From positions 178,887-242,886 of the forward strand of contig PHEW01000002.1 of the NCBI GenBank assembly GCA_002841315.1: a stretch of 64,000 nucleotides of DNA. The letters are read 5' to 3'. The stretch comes from Actinobacteria bacterium HGW-Actinobacteria-4 (GTDB taxonomy: Bacteria > Actinomycetota > Actinomycetes > Actinomycetales > Demequinaceae). The notes below the pieces were generated by a model, which saw nothing but the letters and a program-made list of their open reading frames with translations, was not told where the DNA came from and made no database searches. The translations under genes were made by a program, and so were the position numbers. Below, one piece after another: positions 52,803 to 64,000 of the stretch (position 1 is its first letter; the number at the start of each line of letters is the position of its first letter).

Positions 52803-53975
52803 CTATGCGACGCGCGTGCCAGTCGACAGTTTGCCGTAGGGCACGGTGAGCCTTCGCACCGCGAGCACCACAGACCCCACTGACAGCAGCAGGTGCGCGC
52901 CGAGACCAAAGGGCCACACCGCGCTCAACTCGCGGAGACTTTCGCGGCGCTTGAGTTCTTCCGGCAGCAGGTGATCGTCGTCCACGTAGCAGTAGTTGCG
53001 CACGGTCTCCGGTCCAAGGCGCAGCTCGCGCACCGCGTACTTGATGCTGCCCAGCATGGTCTCGTTGTAGTAGCGCTCTTCGAGCACGTCGTCGTTGCTG
53101 GGAGCGGCGTCCGCGACAATCACAAACGGGTTGAGTGCAAGCATCCACCAGACGAGGTCCGTGCGGGGCACGGTCTCCGTGGTTTCCTCCCAGTAGCAAG
53201 GTACGGCGTCGTCAGGGCGATCCCAGGGGTCGGGCCACACGCCGTGCTCGTTGTAGTAGTCATCGTCGTAGGAGTAGTCGTACTGGTAGGTCCTCACCTT
53301 GACGTCACTCGTGACGACCACCGCAGACAGCCCAAAGAACACCAAGGTGAGCACCGAAAGCGTCGCAACGCTCACGAAGGTCAGCACCGCGGATGCAGGG
53401 GTGCGCGACGTCAGTGCCGACCACCCCAGGCCGATCGCGCACACCACCAGCAACTCGCCTGCGAGCACCAAGACCGTCACGACCACCGCCGCGATGGGCG
53501 GGTCCGAGGCTATGTACGAATACAAGATGAACGGCATCGCGGTTGCCAGGAAGGCCAACGAGGCTATCCAGGCGCCCAACAACTTGCCCAGCACGATATC
53601 GATTGCGCTCAGGGCTGTTGCCTGGAGCGGCGCCAGGGTGCCCTCTTTGCTGTCGCCGTTGATGGACGTCGCGCTCAGAGTGGGAGACACGAGCAGCCCC
53701 AAGAACAACACGAAGAACACCACAAACCCAAAGATGACGTCACCCGAACCGCTGCCGTAGGGATCGGTGCCGACGGCCCAGGCGAGGAGGAAGGTCACCG
53801 CGCCCACCACCGCGAAGAAGGCTGCGAGGGCCCATTTCCACTTGGTGGACCTCACGCGCTGCTTGAGTTCGAGCGCTGCGATGAGCCACACGCCGCGCGC
53901 ACTCCCATGCCACGGTCCAGTACGGTGAGGCTTCGCCACTGGCATGGGCGTGGGGTTGGTCTGCGCCGTGGTCAT
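52803..53975 (-). CDS. ABC-2 type transporter permease
   Basis: This 390-residue permease has six or seven membrane helices. A large outside insert between the fifth and sixth is rich in Tyr and Asp (YQYDYSYDDDYYNEHG) and has one cysteine on each side (CYWEET; NYCYVDDD). It pairs with the ATPase whose gene overlaps by four bases. The substrate is unknown. The acidic-aromatic insert is unusual and may bind a cationic ligand or a metal; that is speculation. Confidence 0.84.
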   Translation of the reverse strand: MTTAQTNPTPMPVAKPHRTGPWHGSARGVWLIAALELKQRVRSTKWKWALAAFFAVVGAVTFLLAWAVGTDPYGSGSGDVIFGFVVFFVLFLGLLVSPTLSATSINGDSKEGTLAPLQATALSAIDIVLGKLLGAWIASLAFLATAMPFILYSYIASDPPIAAVVVTVLVLAGELLVVCAIGLGWSALTSRTPASAVLTFVSVATLSVLTLVFFGLSAVVVTSDVKVRTYQYDYSYDDDYYNEHGVWPDPWDRPDDAVPCYWEETTETVPRTDLVWWMLALNPFVIVADAAPSNDDVLEERYYNETMLGSIKYAVRELRLGPETVRNYCYVDDDHLLPEELKRRESLRELSAVWPFGLGAHLLLSVGSVVLAVRRLTVPYGKLSTGTRVA

Positions 53976-54925
53976 CGCCGGTCCTCGTCCATCGATAGGT
54001 ACACCTGCTCGAGCGCGCTGCCCACCGGCCCAAAGGTCGTGACCTTGACGCCCTTCTTCACCAGCGCCGCGAGTAGGGCCGCGGCATCCTCTGCGTCCTT
54101 GACGTGCACCACGGCCGATGCCGCGGTTGCCTCCAGCGTGGGCGACCAGTCGCGCTTGGCTTGCGATAGCGCGGCGTGAACGTCGTGCCCTGGCAGCGCC
54201 TCGACCTTCCAGCGCTGGCGAGCCGCCGCGACCAGGGCGTCAGACTCCGCGCCCATGGTGACGCCTCGTGACATGAACACGGCTTCGTCCACCATCTCGT
54301 CGAGTTCGGCGAGCACGTGCGAACTGATGAGAATCGACTTGCCCTCGGCCGCCAGGTCACGGACTAGTTCGCGAAGCTCGATGCGCGAGCGCGGGTCGAG
54401 TCCCGACGCTGGCTCGTCAAGGATCAGCACCTGCGGGTTGTGCACCATCGCGCGGGCTAGTGAGAGCCGCTGCTTCTGACCGCGACTCAGCACTCGAGCT
54501 GGCTGGTTCGCGTACTCGGCCAAGTGCACCCGCTGAAGGAGGGTGAAGGAGGTAGACCGAGCATCGTCTGTGGCACGGCCGTAAGCACGGCCAAACGTGG
54601 TCAGCGTCTCTTCACAGGTCAGCGAGTCCCAGGTGCCGAGCACGTCAGGCATCCAGCCGATGGCCGTACGGGCACTGGAGCCGTCCATTGCGGGGTCGAG
54701 CCCAGCAATGCGGATGTGGCCGGCGTCAGGGCGCAACAGGCCAGCGAGCATGAGCATCAACGTGGTCTTGCCGCAGCCGTTGGGACCGATCAGCGCCGTG
54801 ACCCGTCCCGGCGCGACCGTGAGGCTCGCGTCCACCACTGCTTGGACCGCGCCAAACGCGCGGCGAACCCCATAGGCCTCGAGGGCGTGTGTCCGTGCAG
54901 GTTGCGCGGTATCCATACCAGTCAC
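53972..54925 (-). CDS. ABC transporter ATP-binding protein (ABC-2 exporter)
   Basis: This 317-residue ATPase has a Walker A (GPNGCGKTTL), a signature LSRGQKQRLSLA (variant with R instead of G), a Walker B (VLILDEPASGLDP) and an H-loop (ISSHVLAE). It powers the neighbouring permease. The ORF-track start at 55057 is too far upstream. GTG 54925 is chosen because TACGCT lies seven nt before it; ATG 54916 is the alternative. Confidence 0.86.
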   Translation of the reverse strand: MTGMDTAQPARTHALEAYGVRRAFGAVQAVVDASLTVAPGRVTALIGPNGCGKTTLMLMLAGLLRPDAGHIRIAGLDPAMDGSSARTAIGWMPDVLGTWDSLTCEETLTTFGRAYGRATDDARSTSFTLLQRVHLAEYANQPARVLSRGQKQRLSLARAMVHNPQVLILDEPASGLDPRSRIELRELVRDLAAEGKSILISSHVLAELDEMVDEAVFMSRGVTMGAESDALVAAARQRWKVEALPGHDVHAALSQAKRDWSPTLEATAASAVVHVKDAEDAAALLAALVKKGVKVTTFGPVGSALEQVYLSMDEDRR

Positions 54926-55124
54926 AACGCTCAGCGTAGAGGCAATGGTTGGGATTGGTGCGGTAAGCCACGAACGTGCGTAGAGGGGCCACTCAGCAAC
55001 CACCCCGGACTCGAGCTCCGGGGGCTCGTGCTCAGAGGTTTGGCGGCACCTCCTCATGGCGGCGATTCGGGTTGCTGAGCGGCCCCTGCCCGCGGGCGAA
55101 CTATGTCCACGCGCCGCAACGGTC

Positions 55125-55130
55125 TAGAAT
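55125..55130 (+). promoter_or_regulatory. -10 box of the lysC-asd operon
   Basis: TAGAAT lies 52 nt before the lysC start codon. No good -35 partner is visible at 16-18 nt. The short leader shows no riboswitch or leader peptide. Confidence 0.45.
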
Positions 55131-55182
55131 CAGTTGCCGTGCCGGGTCGCTGGCGCAATCCCATCTTTCCTGGAGTTTTCGC

Positions 55183-57494
<2,312 letters not shown>

Positions 57495-57509
57495 CACCTC
57501 CAGGGGTCG

Positions 57510-58262
57510 CTAATCGCTCAGCGTGAGCAGCAATTTTGCTGCAGCGATCACCAGCACTACCGCGAGTAGCCGGTAGATCACCTTGGTGCGCGTGACCCGT
57601 GAGCCGTATCGGGAGCCCACGTACCCGCCAGCCAACGCCAGCGGCACCCACACGGTAAGCGCGACCCACGGCACGGCGCTCACACTCGAGGCTTGACCCG
57701 CGAGCCCCGCTGACGAGTTGAGCAGAATGAACGCGGAAGCAACGCCCGAGGTCTTGAGCGTCGAGGACCAGCCCTTGAACAGCAGCAGCGGGCTCAAGAA
57801 GATGCCGCCGCCAATTCCGGTGAGCCCGGCGAGCAGTCCCATGCCACCACCGGCTGCGAGGGCGGGAGCGACGGTGGGTTGCAACTCGGGGTCGTCATTC
57901 GGAACCGAGCGCGGAGAGAAGAGGTAGAACGCGGAGTACAGCAGCACCACGGCAAGGAGCGGCTTGTAGTAGATCCCCGGCAAGGTCACTTGACCGCCGA
58001 TGAACGCCAACGGCACCGCCGTCAGCGCGAATGGCCACAGCACCGCCCACGAGAACGCCCCGCGCCGGTAGTACGTCCATGTGGCCACCGAGGCAACCGC
58101 AATGTTGAGAACCAACGCCGCCGGCCGCATCACCTCAGGCGAGACGGCAAACAGCGCCATGATGGCCAGGTACCCGGAACCTCCGCCGTGGCCGACCGAC
58201 GAGTAAAGCACTGCGGAGGCGAGGATGAGGACTCCGATGACCAGCGCAAGGTCGAGCGCCAT
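57510..58262 (-). CDS. TauE/SafE family anion permease
   Basis: This 250-residue protein has eight apparent membrane helices in two similar halves. GHGGGSGYLAIMALFAVSPE near residue 26 and GLLAGLTGIGGGIFLSPLLL (about 137-156) are the paired glycine-rich family motifs. Family members export sulfite, sulfoacetate or other small organosulfur anions. Nothing in the context identifies the ion. Confidence 0.88.
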   Translation of the reverse strand: MALDLALVIGVLILASAVLYSSVGHGGGSGYLAIMALFAVSPEVMRPAALVLNIAVASVATWTYYRRGAFSWAVLWPFALTAVPLAFIGGQVTLPGIYYKPLLAVVLLYSAFYLFSPRSVPNDDPELQPTVAPALAAGGGMGLLAGLTGIGGGIFLSPLLLFKGWSSTLKTSGVASAFILLNSSAGLAGQASSVSAVPWVALTVWVPLALAGGYVGSRYGSRVTRTKVIYRLLAVVLVIAAAKLLLTLSD

Positions 58263-58344
58263 AGGTCAGGCAGCGTCCGGATCGCCGTGCGAGGTCATCC
58301 CAGGACTCTAGACGGCGCAGATTGCGTCGGTGTTTCGCCCCGCG

Positions 58345-59928
58345 CTAGGAGATGAGCAGTGCGTAGAGCCCAGCGACGAGCATCGCGACCAGCGCCACCG
58401 GAAGCGTGCGCTTGAGCACCTCTCCCTCGCGTCCTGACAACCCCACCGTGGCCGCCGCCGCCACCACATTGTGCGGACAGATCACACTGCCAATAGCCGC
58501 GCCGGAGTTCTGCGCTCCCAGCAGCGGCAACTGTTCCAGCCCGATCTCGGTGGCCGTGCGGTCCTGGAACTCCGTAAACAGAATGTTCGACGCTGTGGCT
58601 GAGCCAGTGATGAACGTACCGAGCGCGCCGATCGCCGGGGCGAACAGCGGCCACGCGGCACCGGATCCGGCAGCGGTCAAGGCAAGTTGATCAGTCATGC
58701 CCGAGTAGGACATCGAGAACGCCACCGTCACCATGGCCACCAGCGCAATCGACACCGGAACCAGTTGACGGGTTGCCTTCACGAAGGCATGCTTGAGCCC
58801 GTCGTTTCCCGCCGCCTGAATCAAGCCACCCCCAATGAAGGCGATGAGGAGCAGCAGCCCGGGGTGATAGAACGGTTCGATGTCTCCGGAGAACTCGCCA
58901 AACACCTCCCATCGGACGCTCACAGATCGCGCCGCGTCCTGCAGAGGCGGGACCAGCCGTGTGACGAGCACCAGAGCTACCAGGAGCAAGTAGGGGGCGC
59001 CCGCCCGCAGCATGCTCATGGACGCTGGCATCCGGGCCTCGAGGTCCTCTTCCGCGTGTTCGAGTGCGGCGGACGCGGGCAGGTCCTCCCTAGCCACAAC
59101 GGGTTCGTGCGCTCGCAACCTTCTGCGCTGCACGAGTTGCACCAGCGCCACGAACGCCAGGGCTCCCACCAGGGCACCACCCAGGCCCGGGAGCTCCGGC
59201 CCCACGAATCGCGCAATCAAGGTGAACGGCACAAAGAACAGCACGTAGGCGATGGCCATCCACGCCCAAGGCGCACCGTGCGTGGGGATGAGGGTGCCGA
59301 GCAGTCGCGCCACTACTATCGCGAGCACTACCCCCACCACCACTTGGTAAGGTGCCGCTGCCCAGGCGAGCTCGGCCGGGCTGTAGTCGGAGGTAGCGGC
59401 CTGCGCAAGCGTGGGCGTTCCCACGGCGCCAAAGGTGACCGCACCCGTGTGACCCACAATCGCGGCTGTCACCGCGGCCACGGGCTTGAAGCCGGCCGCG
59501 ACCAGGAATGGTGCCGCGAGCGCGACCGGGGTCCCAAACCCCGCCGCGCCCTCGATGAACAGCGTGAAGAACCACACAATCAAGAGCGCAGCCACGCGGG
59601 GGTCCGGCGTGATGCGGGCAAGACCTGCCTCGAGTCGCAGGGTAGCGCCCGTGCGCTGCTGGAGGTGGTGGATCCCCAGCGCGGGCCCAATGATCAGGAT
59701 CACGGTGAATGCCACCCACGCCGCCCGTGCGAGCACACCCGCGACGCCTTCCACAGGTGTGAACGGATCGCCGTCTCCACCAAAGTCATAAACGGTCAGC
59801 GCGGCGACGAGCGCGATCAGTCCAGCAATGATTCCCGCGCGCGCGGCGGACCACTTGACGGCGACCATAAGGACCAACACCACCACGATGGGGAGCGCGG
59901 CGACCATAGTCAGAACAGCGGGATTCAT
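58345..59928 (-). CDS. L-lactate permease (LctP family)
   Basis: This 527-residue transporter has about 12-13 membrane helices. FIEGAAGFGTPVALAAPFLVAAGF (about 118-141), GHTGAVTFGAVGTPTLA and GSATASNILFTEFQ with GAAIGSVICPHNVVAAAATVGL are the conserved glycine-rich blocks of the LctP/GlcA family. It imports lactate, perhaps glycolate, with protons. Its start overlaps the end of the ROK regulator gene by four bases, so the two are translationally coupled. Confidence 0.9.
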   Translation of the reverse strand: MNPAVLTMVAALPIVVVLVLMVAVKWSAARAGIIAGLIALVAALTVYDFGGDGDPFTPVEGVAGVLARAAWVAFTVILIIGPALGIHHLQQRTGATLRLEAGLARITPDPRVAALLIVWFFTLFIEGAAGFGTPVALAAPFLVAAGFKPVAAVTAAIVGHTGAVTFGAVGTPTLAQAATSDYSPAELAWAAAPYQVVVGVVLAIVVARLLGTLIPTHGAPWAWMAIAYVLFFVPFTLIARFVGPELPGLGGALVGALAFVALVQLVQRRRLRAHEPVVAREDLPASAALEHAEEDLEARMPASMSMLRAGAPYLLLVALVLVTRLVPPLQDAARSVSVRWEVFGEFSGDIEPFYHPGLLLLIAFIGGGLIQAAGNDGLKHAFVKATRQLVPVSIALVAMVTVAFSMSYSGMTDQLALTAAGSGAAWPLFAPAIGALGTFITGSATASNILFTEFQDRTATEIGLEQLPLLGAQNSGAAIGSVICPHNVVAAAATVGLSGREGEVLKRTLPVALVAMLVAGLYALLIS

Positions 59929-61109
59929 GTGCCCGAGGCTACCCCAACCGGGTCCTGGAGCAACGCCGCGAACGCCAACTCTGCAGCGCCCACCATCAAC
60001 AGGTTTTCGCCCAACTGGGCACGCTCGATACGGACATGGTCTGCCAAGGGTGCGAAGGCATCGGCTGCTACGGCTTGCGCGATACGCTCCGGCCGCGCCT
60101 CGTAGAGCGCACTCAAGAAGCCACCGAGCACCACTGCCTCCGGATTGAACACCGAGATGAGGTTTGCGATGCCGTGACCCAGGACGTCGGCTTGCCGGTC
60201 GAGTTCTGCGTGGAGCGCCGTCGATCCGTTGGCCGGGAAGTGTTCCAGGTACTGTCCGCCGTGATCTGGTTCGCCGGTGACGGCGAGGATACGCTGCAGG
60301 TTCACCTCGGTCTCAAGACATCCGCGGCGCCCGCAGTGGCACGCGATTCCGTCGCTGTTGACGAGGGTGTGCCCCAGTTCTCCGGCGTAGCCATCGGCAC
60401 CACGCAGCGAAGCTCCGCCAACGAGGGCGGCGCCACCGATGCCCGATGCTGAACCGTTCAAATACACCAGGTCAGTGACGCCTCTCCCTGCCCCAAAGAC
60501 GGACTCGGCGATCATCGCAACCCCGGCGTCGTTACCCACCTGCGTCGGGAGTCCGGTGCGAGTGGCGATGAGGTCGCGCAATGCGACGTCCGTCCATTCG
60601 AGGTGTGGCGCGCGGGTCACGGTGCCGTCGGTGCTGCGCACCAGCCCTGGGACGGCGACTCCTACTCCCATGACCAGGCACTCGCGCGCCATCGACGCGT
60701 GCAACTGGCCGATGCCGGCTTCAGTAGCGTCGAGGGCCTGGGTCACGCTGAGGTCGCCTTGGGCCGCGATGCGCACCCGTCCGTGGACCACGCCACCCAA
60801 TCCCACCACGCCCACCACCACGGCGTCGATGTCAGGGTTGATCGCGAACGCGACCACGTGGGGATTGGCGGTCACGAGCGGGCTTGGCCGGCCCACACTC
60901 CTGCTCGCTGGCGCGTCGGTCTCCGCCACCAGGTCGAGCGCAACTAGTTCACCCACGAGCGCGCCTACTGTTGACCGGTTGAGCCCAGTGGCTCGCGTGA
61001 GTTCCGCGCGTGTCATGGATCCGCGCTGATGAACCATCGTGAGCATGGCGGAGAGGTTACGGCGATGCGTGTGCTCGTTGCGGCTACCAGCGGTGCGTGA
61101 GGCGGTCAC
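59925..61109 (-). CDS. ROK family transcriptional regulator (XylR-like)
   Basis: This 394-residue repressor has an N-terminal winged helix ([33 protein letters not shown]) and a ROK sugar-kinase-like domain. The zinc motif is [13 protein letters not shown], and [33 protein letters not shown] fits a sugar-binding ROK protein. Being divergent from xylA it likely represses xylAB and itself in response to xylose. It starts with GTG 61109; the ORF-track ATG at 61187 lies within the xylA promoter. lctP is coupled to its end. Confidence 0.9.
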   Translation of the reverse strand: MTASRTAGSRNEHTHRRNLSAMLTMVHQRGSMTRAELTRATGLNRSTVGALVGELVALDLVAETDAPASRSVGRPSPLVTANPHVVAFAINPDIDAVVVGVVGLGGVVHGRVRIAAQGDLSVTQALDATEAGIGQLHASMARECLVMGVGVAVPGLVRSTDGTVTRAPHLEWTDVALRDLIATRTGLPTQVGNDAGVAMIAESVFGAGRGVTDLVYLNGSASGIGGAALVGGASLRGADGYAGELGHTLVNSDGIACHCGRRGCLETEVNLQRILAVTGEPDHGGQYLEHFPANGSTALHAELDRQADVLGHGIANLISVFNPEAVVLGGFLSALYEARPERIAQAVAADAFAPLADHVRIERAQLGENLLMVGAAELAFAALLQDPVGVASGT

Positions 61110-61163
61110 GGTACTCAGTTCCCCCTTCAGACTCAGGTGCTGGGCGGTGGAGACGTCTTCCCG

Positions 61164-61192
61164 TTGACAATACCCGACATCAGGCATAAGTT
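61164..61192 (+). promoter_or_regulatory. xylA promoter
   Basis: TTGACA (61164-61169), 17-nt spacer, TAAGTT (61187-61192), about 40 nt before the xylA ATG. I could not pick out a clean palindromic ROK operator in the 123-bp intergenic region. Confidence 0.65.
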
Positions 61193-61232
61193 GGGGACTA
61201 CAACATTTCCATCAATGGTGATCGGAGCCATC

Positions 61233-62429
61233 ATGTCAGTACCCACCCCCACTCCCGCAGACAAGTTCACGTTTGGTCTGTGGACCTTCGGCTGGCAGGC
61301 CCAGGACCCATTCGGTTCCGCGACCCGTTCAGCTGTCGACACCGTCGAGTCGATGCACAAGCTCAAGGAGCTGGGTGCGTACGGCATGACGTTCCACGAC
61401 GATGACCTCTTTCCCTTTGGCTCAAACGACGCCGACCGCCAGAAGGCCATCGACGCGCTCAAGAACGCATGCGAGCAAACGGGTCTCAAGATCCCGATGA
61501 TCACCACCAACCTGTTCACCCACCCGGTGTTCAAGGACGGTGGTTTCACCTCCAACGACCGAGCCGTGCGTCGGTTCGCACTCCGCAAGGTGCTGCGCAA
61601 CATCGACCTTGCCGCAGAGGTTGGTGCCACGACGTTCGTGATGTGGGGCGGCCGCGAAGGCGCCGAGTACGACAGCGCCAAGGACGTCCAGGCCGCGCTT
61701 GAGCGCTACCGCGAGGCCGTCAACCTTTTGGGCGACTACGTCACCGACAAGGGCTACGACCTCAAGTTCGCGATCGAGCCCAAGCCCAACGAGCCACGGG
61801 GCGACATCCTGTTGCCCACAGTTGGCCACGCCCTCGCCTTCATCAACTCGCTCGAGCGCCCCGAACTGGTGGGCCTCAACCCTGAAGTGGGCCACGAGCA
61901 GATGGCCGGACTGAACTTCACGGCAGGCATCGCGCAAGCACTCTTCCACGGCAAGCTGTTCCACATCGACCTCAACGGCCAGCGTGGCATCAAGTTCGAT
62001 CAGGACCTCGTATTCGGTCACGGCGACCTGCACAACGCGTTCTCGCTTGTGGACCTGCTTGAACACGGCGGCCCGAACGGCGGCCCGGCATACGACGGAC
62101 CGCGGCACTTCGACTACAAGCCCTCACGCACCGAGGACTCGGTGGGCGTGTGGCACTCGGCCGAGGCAAACATGCGCATGTACCTGATGCTGAAAGAACG
62201 GGCGCAGGCCTTCCGCGCTGACCCCGAAGTTCAGGAAGCGCTCAAGACGGCCAAGGTTGCGGAACTTGCGCAGCCCACGCTATCCAAGGGCGAAAGCTAC
62301 GACGACCTGCTCGCCGACAAGGGCGCGTACGAAGACTTCAACGCCGATGCCTACTTTGACGGCAAGGGCTTCGGGTTCGTGCGGTTGCACCAACTTGCCA
62401 CCGAACACCTGATGGGCGCCCGCGGCTAG
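61233..62429 (+). CDS. xylA: Xylose isomerase
   Basis: This 398-residue enzyme converts D-xylose to D-xylulose (and glucose to fructose). It is the short actinobacterial type. Recognised parts are [33 protein letters not shown] with the catalytic His, [24 protein letters not shown] with a metal-binding Glu, and [16 protein letters not shown]. The ORF track starts 32 codons early; ATG 61233 has CGGAG five nt upstream. xylB follows after 33 nt. Confidence 0.97.
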   Translation: MSVPTPTPADKFTFGLWTFGWQAQDPFGSATRSAVDTVESMHKLKELGAYGMTFHDDDLFPFGSNDADRQKAIDALKNACEQTGLKIPMITTNLFTHPVFKDGGFTSNDRAVRRFALRKVLRNIDLAAEVGATTFVMWGGREGAEYDSAKDVQAALERYREAVNLLGDYVTDKGYDLKFAIEPKPNEPRGDILLPTVGHALAFINSLERPELVGLNPEVGHEQMAGLNFTAGIAQALFHGKLFHIDLNGQRGIKFDQDLVFGHGDLHNAFSLVDLLEHGGPNGGPAYDGPRHFDYKPSRTEDSVGVWHSAEANMRMYLMLKERAQAFRADPEVQEALKTAKVAELAQPTLSKGESYDDLLADKGAYEDFNADAYFDGKGFGFVRLHQLATEHLMGARG

Positions 62430-62462
62430 CGGGTTCTTGCGACAACGGGAAGAGTGACCTCT

Positions 62463-63878
62463 ATGACGCTCGTAGCTGGAGTAGATTCATCGACCCAGAG
62501 TTGCAAGGTGGTGGTCCGCGACCTCACCACGGGATCCGTGGTGAGGTCCGGACGCGCCTCACACCCCGACGGCACCGCAGTGGACCCCCAAGCGTGGTGG
62601 GATGCCTTGCGCACTGCGCTCGACGACGCTGGCGGTCTCGCTGACGTTGATGCGATCTCGATCGGGGGGCAGCAGCACGGCATGGTGGTGCTGGACAACG
62701 ACGGGCGGGTGATCCGTGATGCACTGCTGTGGAACGACACGCGTTCAGCGCAGGCGGCGGCGGATCTCATCGCAGAGTTTGGCGCCGACGCACTGGCCGA
62801 CCGGACCGGCCTGGTGCCCGTTGCCTCGTTCACGTCAACCAAGCTGAGGTGGCTGCGCGACAACGAGCCCTCCAACGCTGAGCGTGTGGCCGCCGTCGCC
62901 CTCCCCCACGACTGGTTGACGTGGCGCCTCCGAGGTTATGGGCCGGCCGACGACAGCCCATTGGGGCCGGACCTGTCCGAACTGACCACCGACCGGTCCG
63001 ACGCCTCTGGCACGGGGTACTGGAACCCAACCACGGGCGACTACGACCGCGAGCTTCTGATCGCGGCACTCGGCCACGACGCGGTGTTGCCTCGCGTACT
63101 CGGGCCCTCGGAGGTTGTCACGACCTCCATCAGCGGCTTCATCTCACGCGAGATCGTGGTGGGACCAGGCGCTGGCGACAACGCAGCATCGGCCCTCGGC
63201 GTTGGAGCTCGAGAAGGCGACGTGGTGGTCTCGATCGGCACCTCAGGCACCGTGTTCGCCGTAACCGAGCAGCCCGTGCGGGACGCGAGTGGCACGGTCG
63301 CGGGATTTGCCGATGCTTCAGGCGCGTACCTGCCGCTAGTTGCAACGCTCAATGCCGCGCGCGTCCTTGACGCCATGACACGAATCCTCGGCGTGGACCA
63401 CGCCGGGTTGGGCGAACTCGCACTCGAGGCGAGCCCCGGAGCGGACGGCGTGGTGCTCGTTCCCTACTTCGAAGGCGAGCGCACCCCGAACCTTCCCGAC
63501 GCCACCGCGTCACTCGTAGGGCTCACGCTCGCCTCTACCACGCGCGAGAACTTCGCTCGTGGGGCCATTGAAGGCATGCTGTGCGGCCTTGCCGACGGAC
63601 TCGACGCCATCCGGTCCCAGGGGCTCACTCCGCAGCGCGTGCTGCTGGTAGGCGGCGCTGCCCAGAACATGGCCGTCGCGTTCGTGGCAGCACAAGTGTT
63701 CGATGTCCCGATCGAGGTACCCGAGCCGGGCGAGTACGTCGCGCTTGGCGCGTGCGTCCAGGCAGCCTGGTGCCTCACCGGTGAGCGACCCACGTGGCCG
63801 GTCACCAGCATCGATACACCGCAAGCGTCCGCGGTGGCGGTGATCCGCGACCAGTACGCGATAGCGCGTCAACGCTAG
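62463..63878 (+). CDS. xylB: Xylulokinase
   Basis: This 471-residue FGGY-family kinase phosphorylates D-xylulose for the pentose phosphate pathway. The N-terminal motif [16 protein letters not shown] is the phosphate-binding loop. [11 protein letters not shown] with the catalytic region follows, and [29 protein letters not shown] and [16 protein letters not shown] form the second domain. ATG 62463 is chosen over GTG 62454 because GGGAAGAG lies at a better distance. It is in an operon with xylA. Confidence 0.95.
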   Translation: MTLVAGVDSSTQSCKVVVRDLTTGSVVRSGRASHPDGTAVDPQAWWDALRTALDDAGGLADVDAISIGGQQHGMVVLDNDGRVIRDALLWNDTRSAQAAADLIAEFGADALADRTGLVPVASFTSTKLRWLRDNEPSNAERVAAVALPHDWLTWRLRGYGPADDSPLGPDLSELTTDRSDASGTGYWNPTTGDYDRELLIAALGHDAVLPRVLGPSEVVTTSISGFISREIVVGPGAGDNAASALGVGAREGDVVVSIGTSGTVFAVTEQPVRDASGTVAGFADASGAYLPLVATLNAARVLDAMTRILGVDHAGLGELALEASPGADGVVLVPYFEGERTPNLPDATASLVGLTLASTTRENFARGAIEGMLCGLADGLDAIRSQGLTPQRVLLVGGAAQNMAVAFVAAQVFDVPIEVPEPGEYVALGACVQAAWCLTGERPTWPVTSIDTPQASAVAVIRDQYAIARQR

Positions 63879-64000
63879 CGGTGCCAGCCGCACGGAACAC
63901 CCTCCGAGAACTCCAACTCGACCCCACACGCGACTACCAACCCACCGGCAGACCCCCAGGACCCACACCAAGACGCAAAAACGGGCCGAACCCATAGGTT

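Noticed and set aside
52893-54179. 428-residue plus-strand ORF
   Set aside because: It is antisense to an ABC-2 permease and ATPase pair with clear motifs; the composition is typical of a shadow frame.
58687-60105. 472-residue plus-strand ORF
   Set aside because: It is antisense to the lactate permease gene; the Arg/His/Gln-rich sequence is a shadow with no domain.

Overview
This 64 kb window is high-GC actinobacterial DNA. The evidence is a dnaK-grpE-dnaJ-hspR operon with an HspR (HAIR) operator, the order small SRP RNA-dnaX-recR followed further on by lysC-asd, a ROK regulator next to xylose genes, many genes that appear to start leaderless, and two sugar ABC importers without their own ATPase. 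The overall picture fits a polysaccharide-degrading member of the Micrococcales (Cellulomonas- or Demequina-like). That placement is inference from gene content; no 16S gene is present. I saw no insertion sequence, prophage, integrase or CRISPR array. The window looks like ordinary chromosome.

Layout. 1-3222: a bifunctional proline-catabolism enzyme (PutA) running off the left edge. 3.4-8.6 kb: a DUF4349 lipoprotein, a cellobiose phosphorylase (GH94), dCTP deaminase and a small membrane protein. 8.6-12.1 kb: a TPP riboswitch with an SD-sequestering hairpin, then a thiamine importer (thiB-thiP-thiQ). 12.1-15.6 kb: small lipoproteins and membrane proteins, a rhodanese and an Lrp/AsnC regulator. 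15.6-19.6 kb: the heat-shock operon. 19.7-21.5 kb: a DrrAB-like ABC exporter. 21.5-25.5 kb: a degenerate GGDEF-like protein divergent from a 991-residue protein that joins an ECF sigma factor, a zinc-binding anti-sigma-like motif, membrane segment(s) and a large putative extracellular region. 25.5-30.4 kb: a class I ribonucleotide reductase operon (nrdA-nrdB plus a DJ-1/PfpI protein). Its small subunit has the residue pattern of class Ic enzymes (Phe at the tyrosyl-radical position), and its promoter carries two NrdR boxes. 30.5-31.6 kb: upp and tadA.

31.7-45.1 kb is an arabinose-polymer utilisation island. It holds two CUT1 importers (SBP plus two permeases each), GH51 alpha-L-arabinofuranosidase, GH127 beta-L-arabinofuranosidase, two LacI regulators and an aldo/keto reductase. 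Two operator-like motifs divide it into two likely regulons. Arabinosides would be imported, trimmed inside the cell by GH51 or GH127, and the pentose metabolised. xylA-xylB at the right end and the cellobiose phosphorylase at the left end fit the same plant-fibre lifestyle.

45.2-57.5 kb: two tRNA-Ser genes, the SRP RNA, dnaX, recR, an uncharacterised membrane-protein pair, a serine hydrolase, an ABC-2 exporter and lysC-asd. 57.5-64 kb: a TauE-type permease, a lactate-permease gene coupled to a ROK regulator, and divergent xylA-xylB.

Start codons were chosen from Shine-Dalgarno sites or, for a dozen or so genes, from a TANNNT -10 box lying 6-7 nt before the start codon (leaderless). All calls were made by reading the sequence. 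No database search was run.
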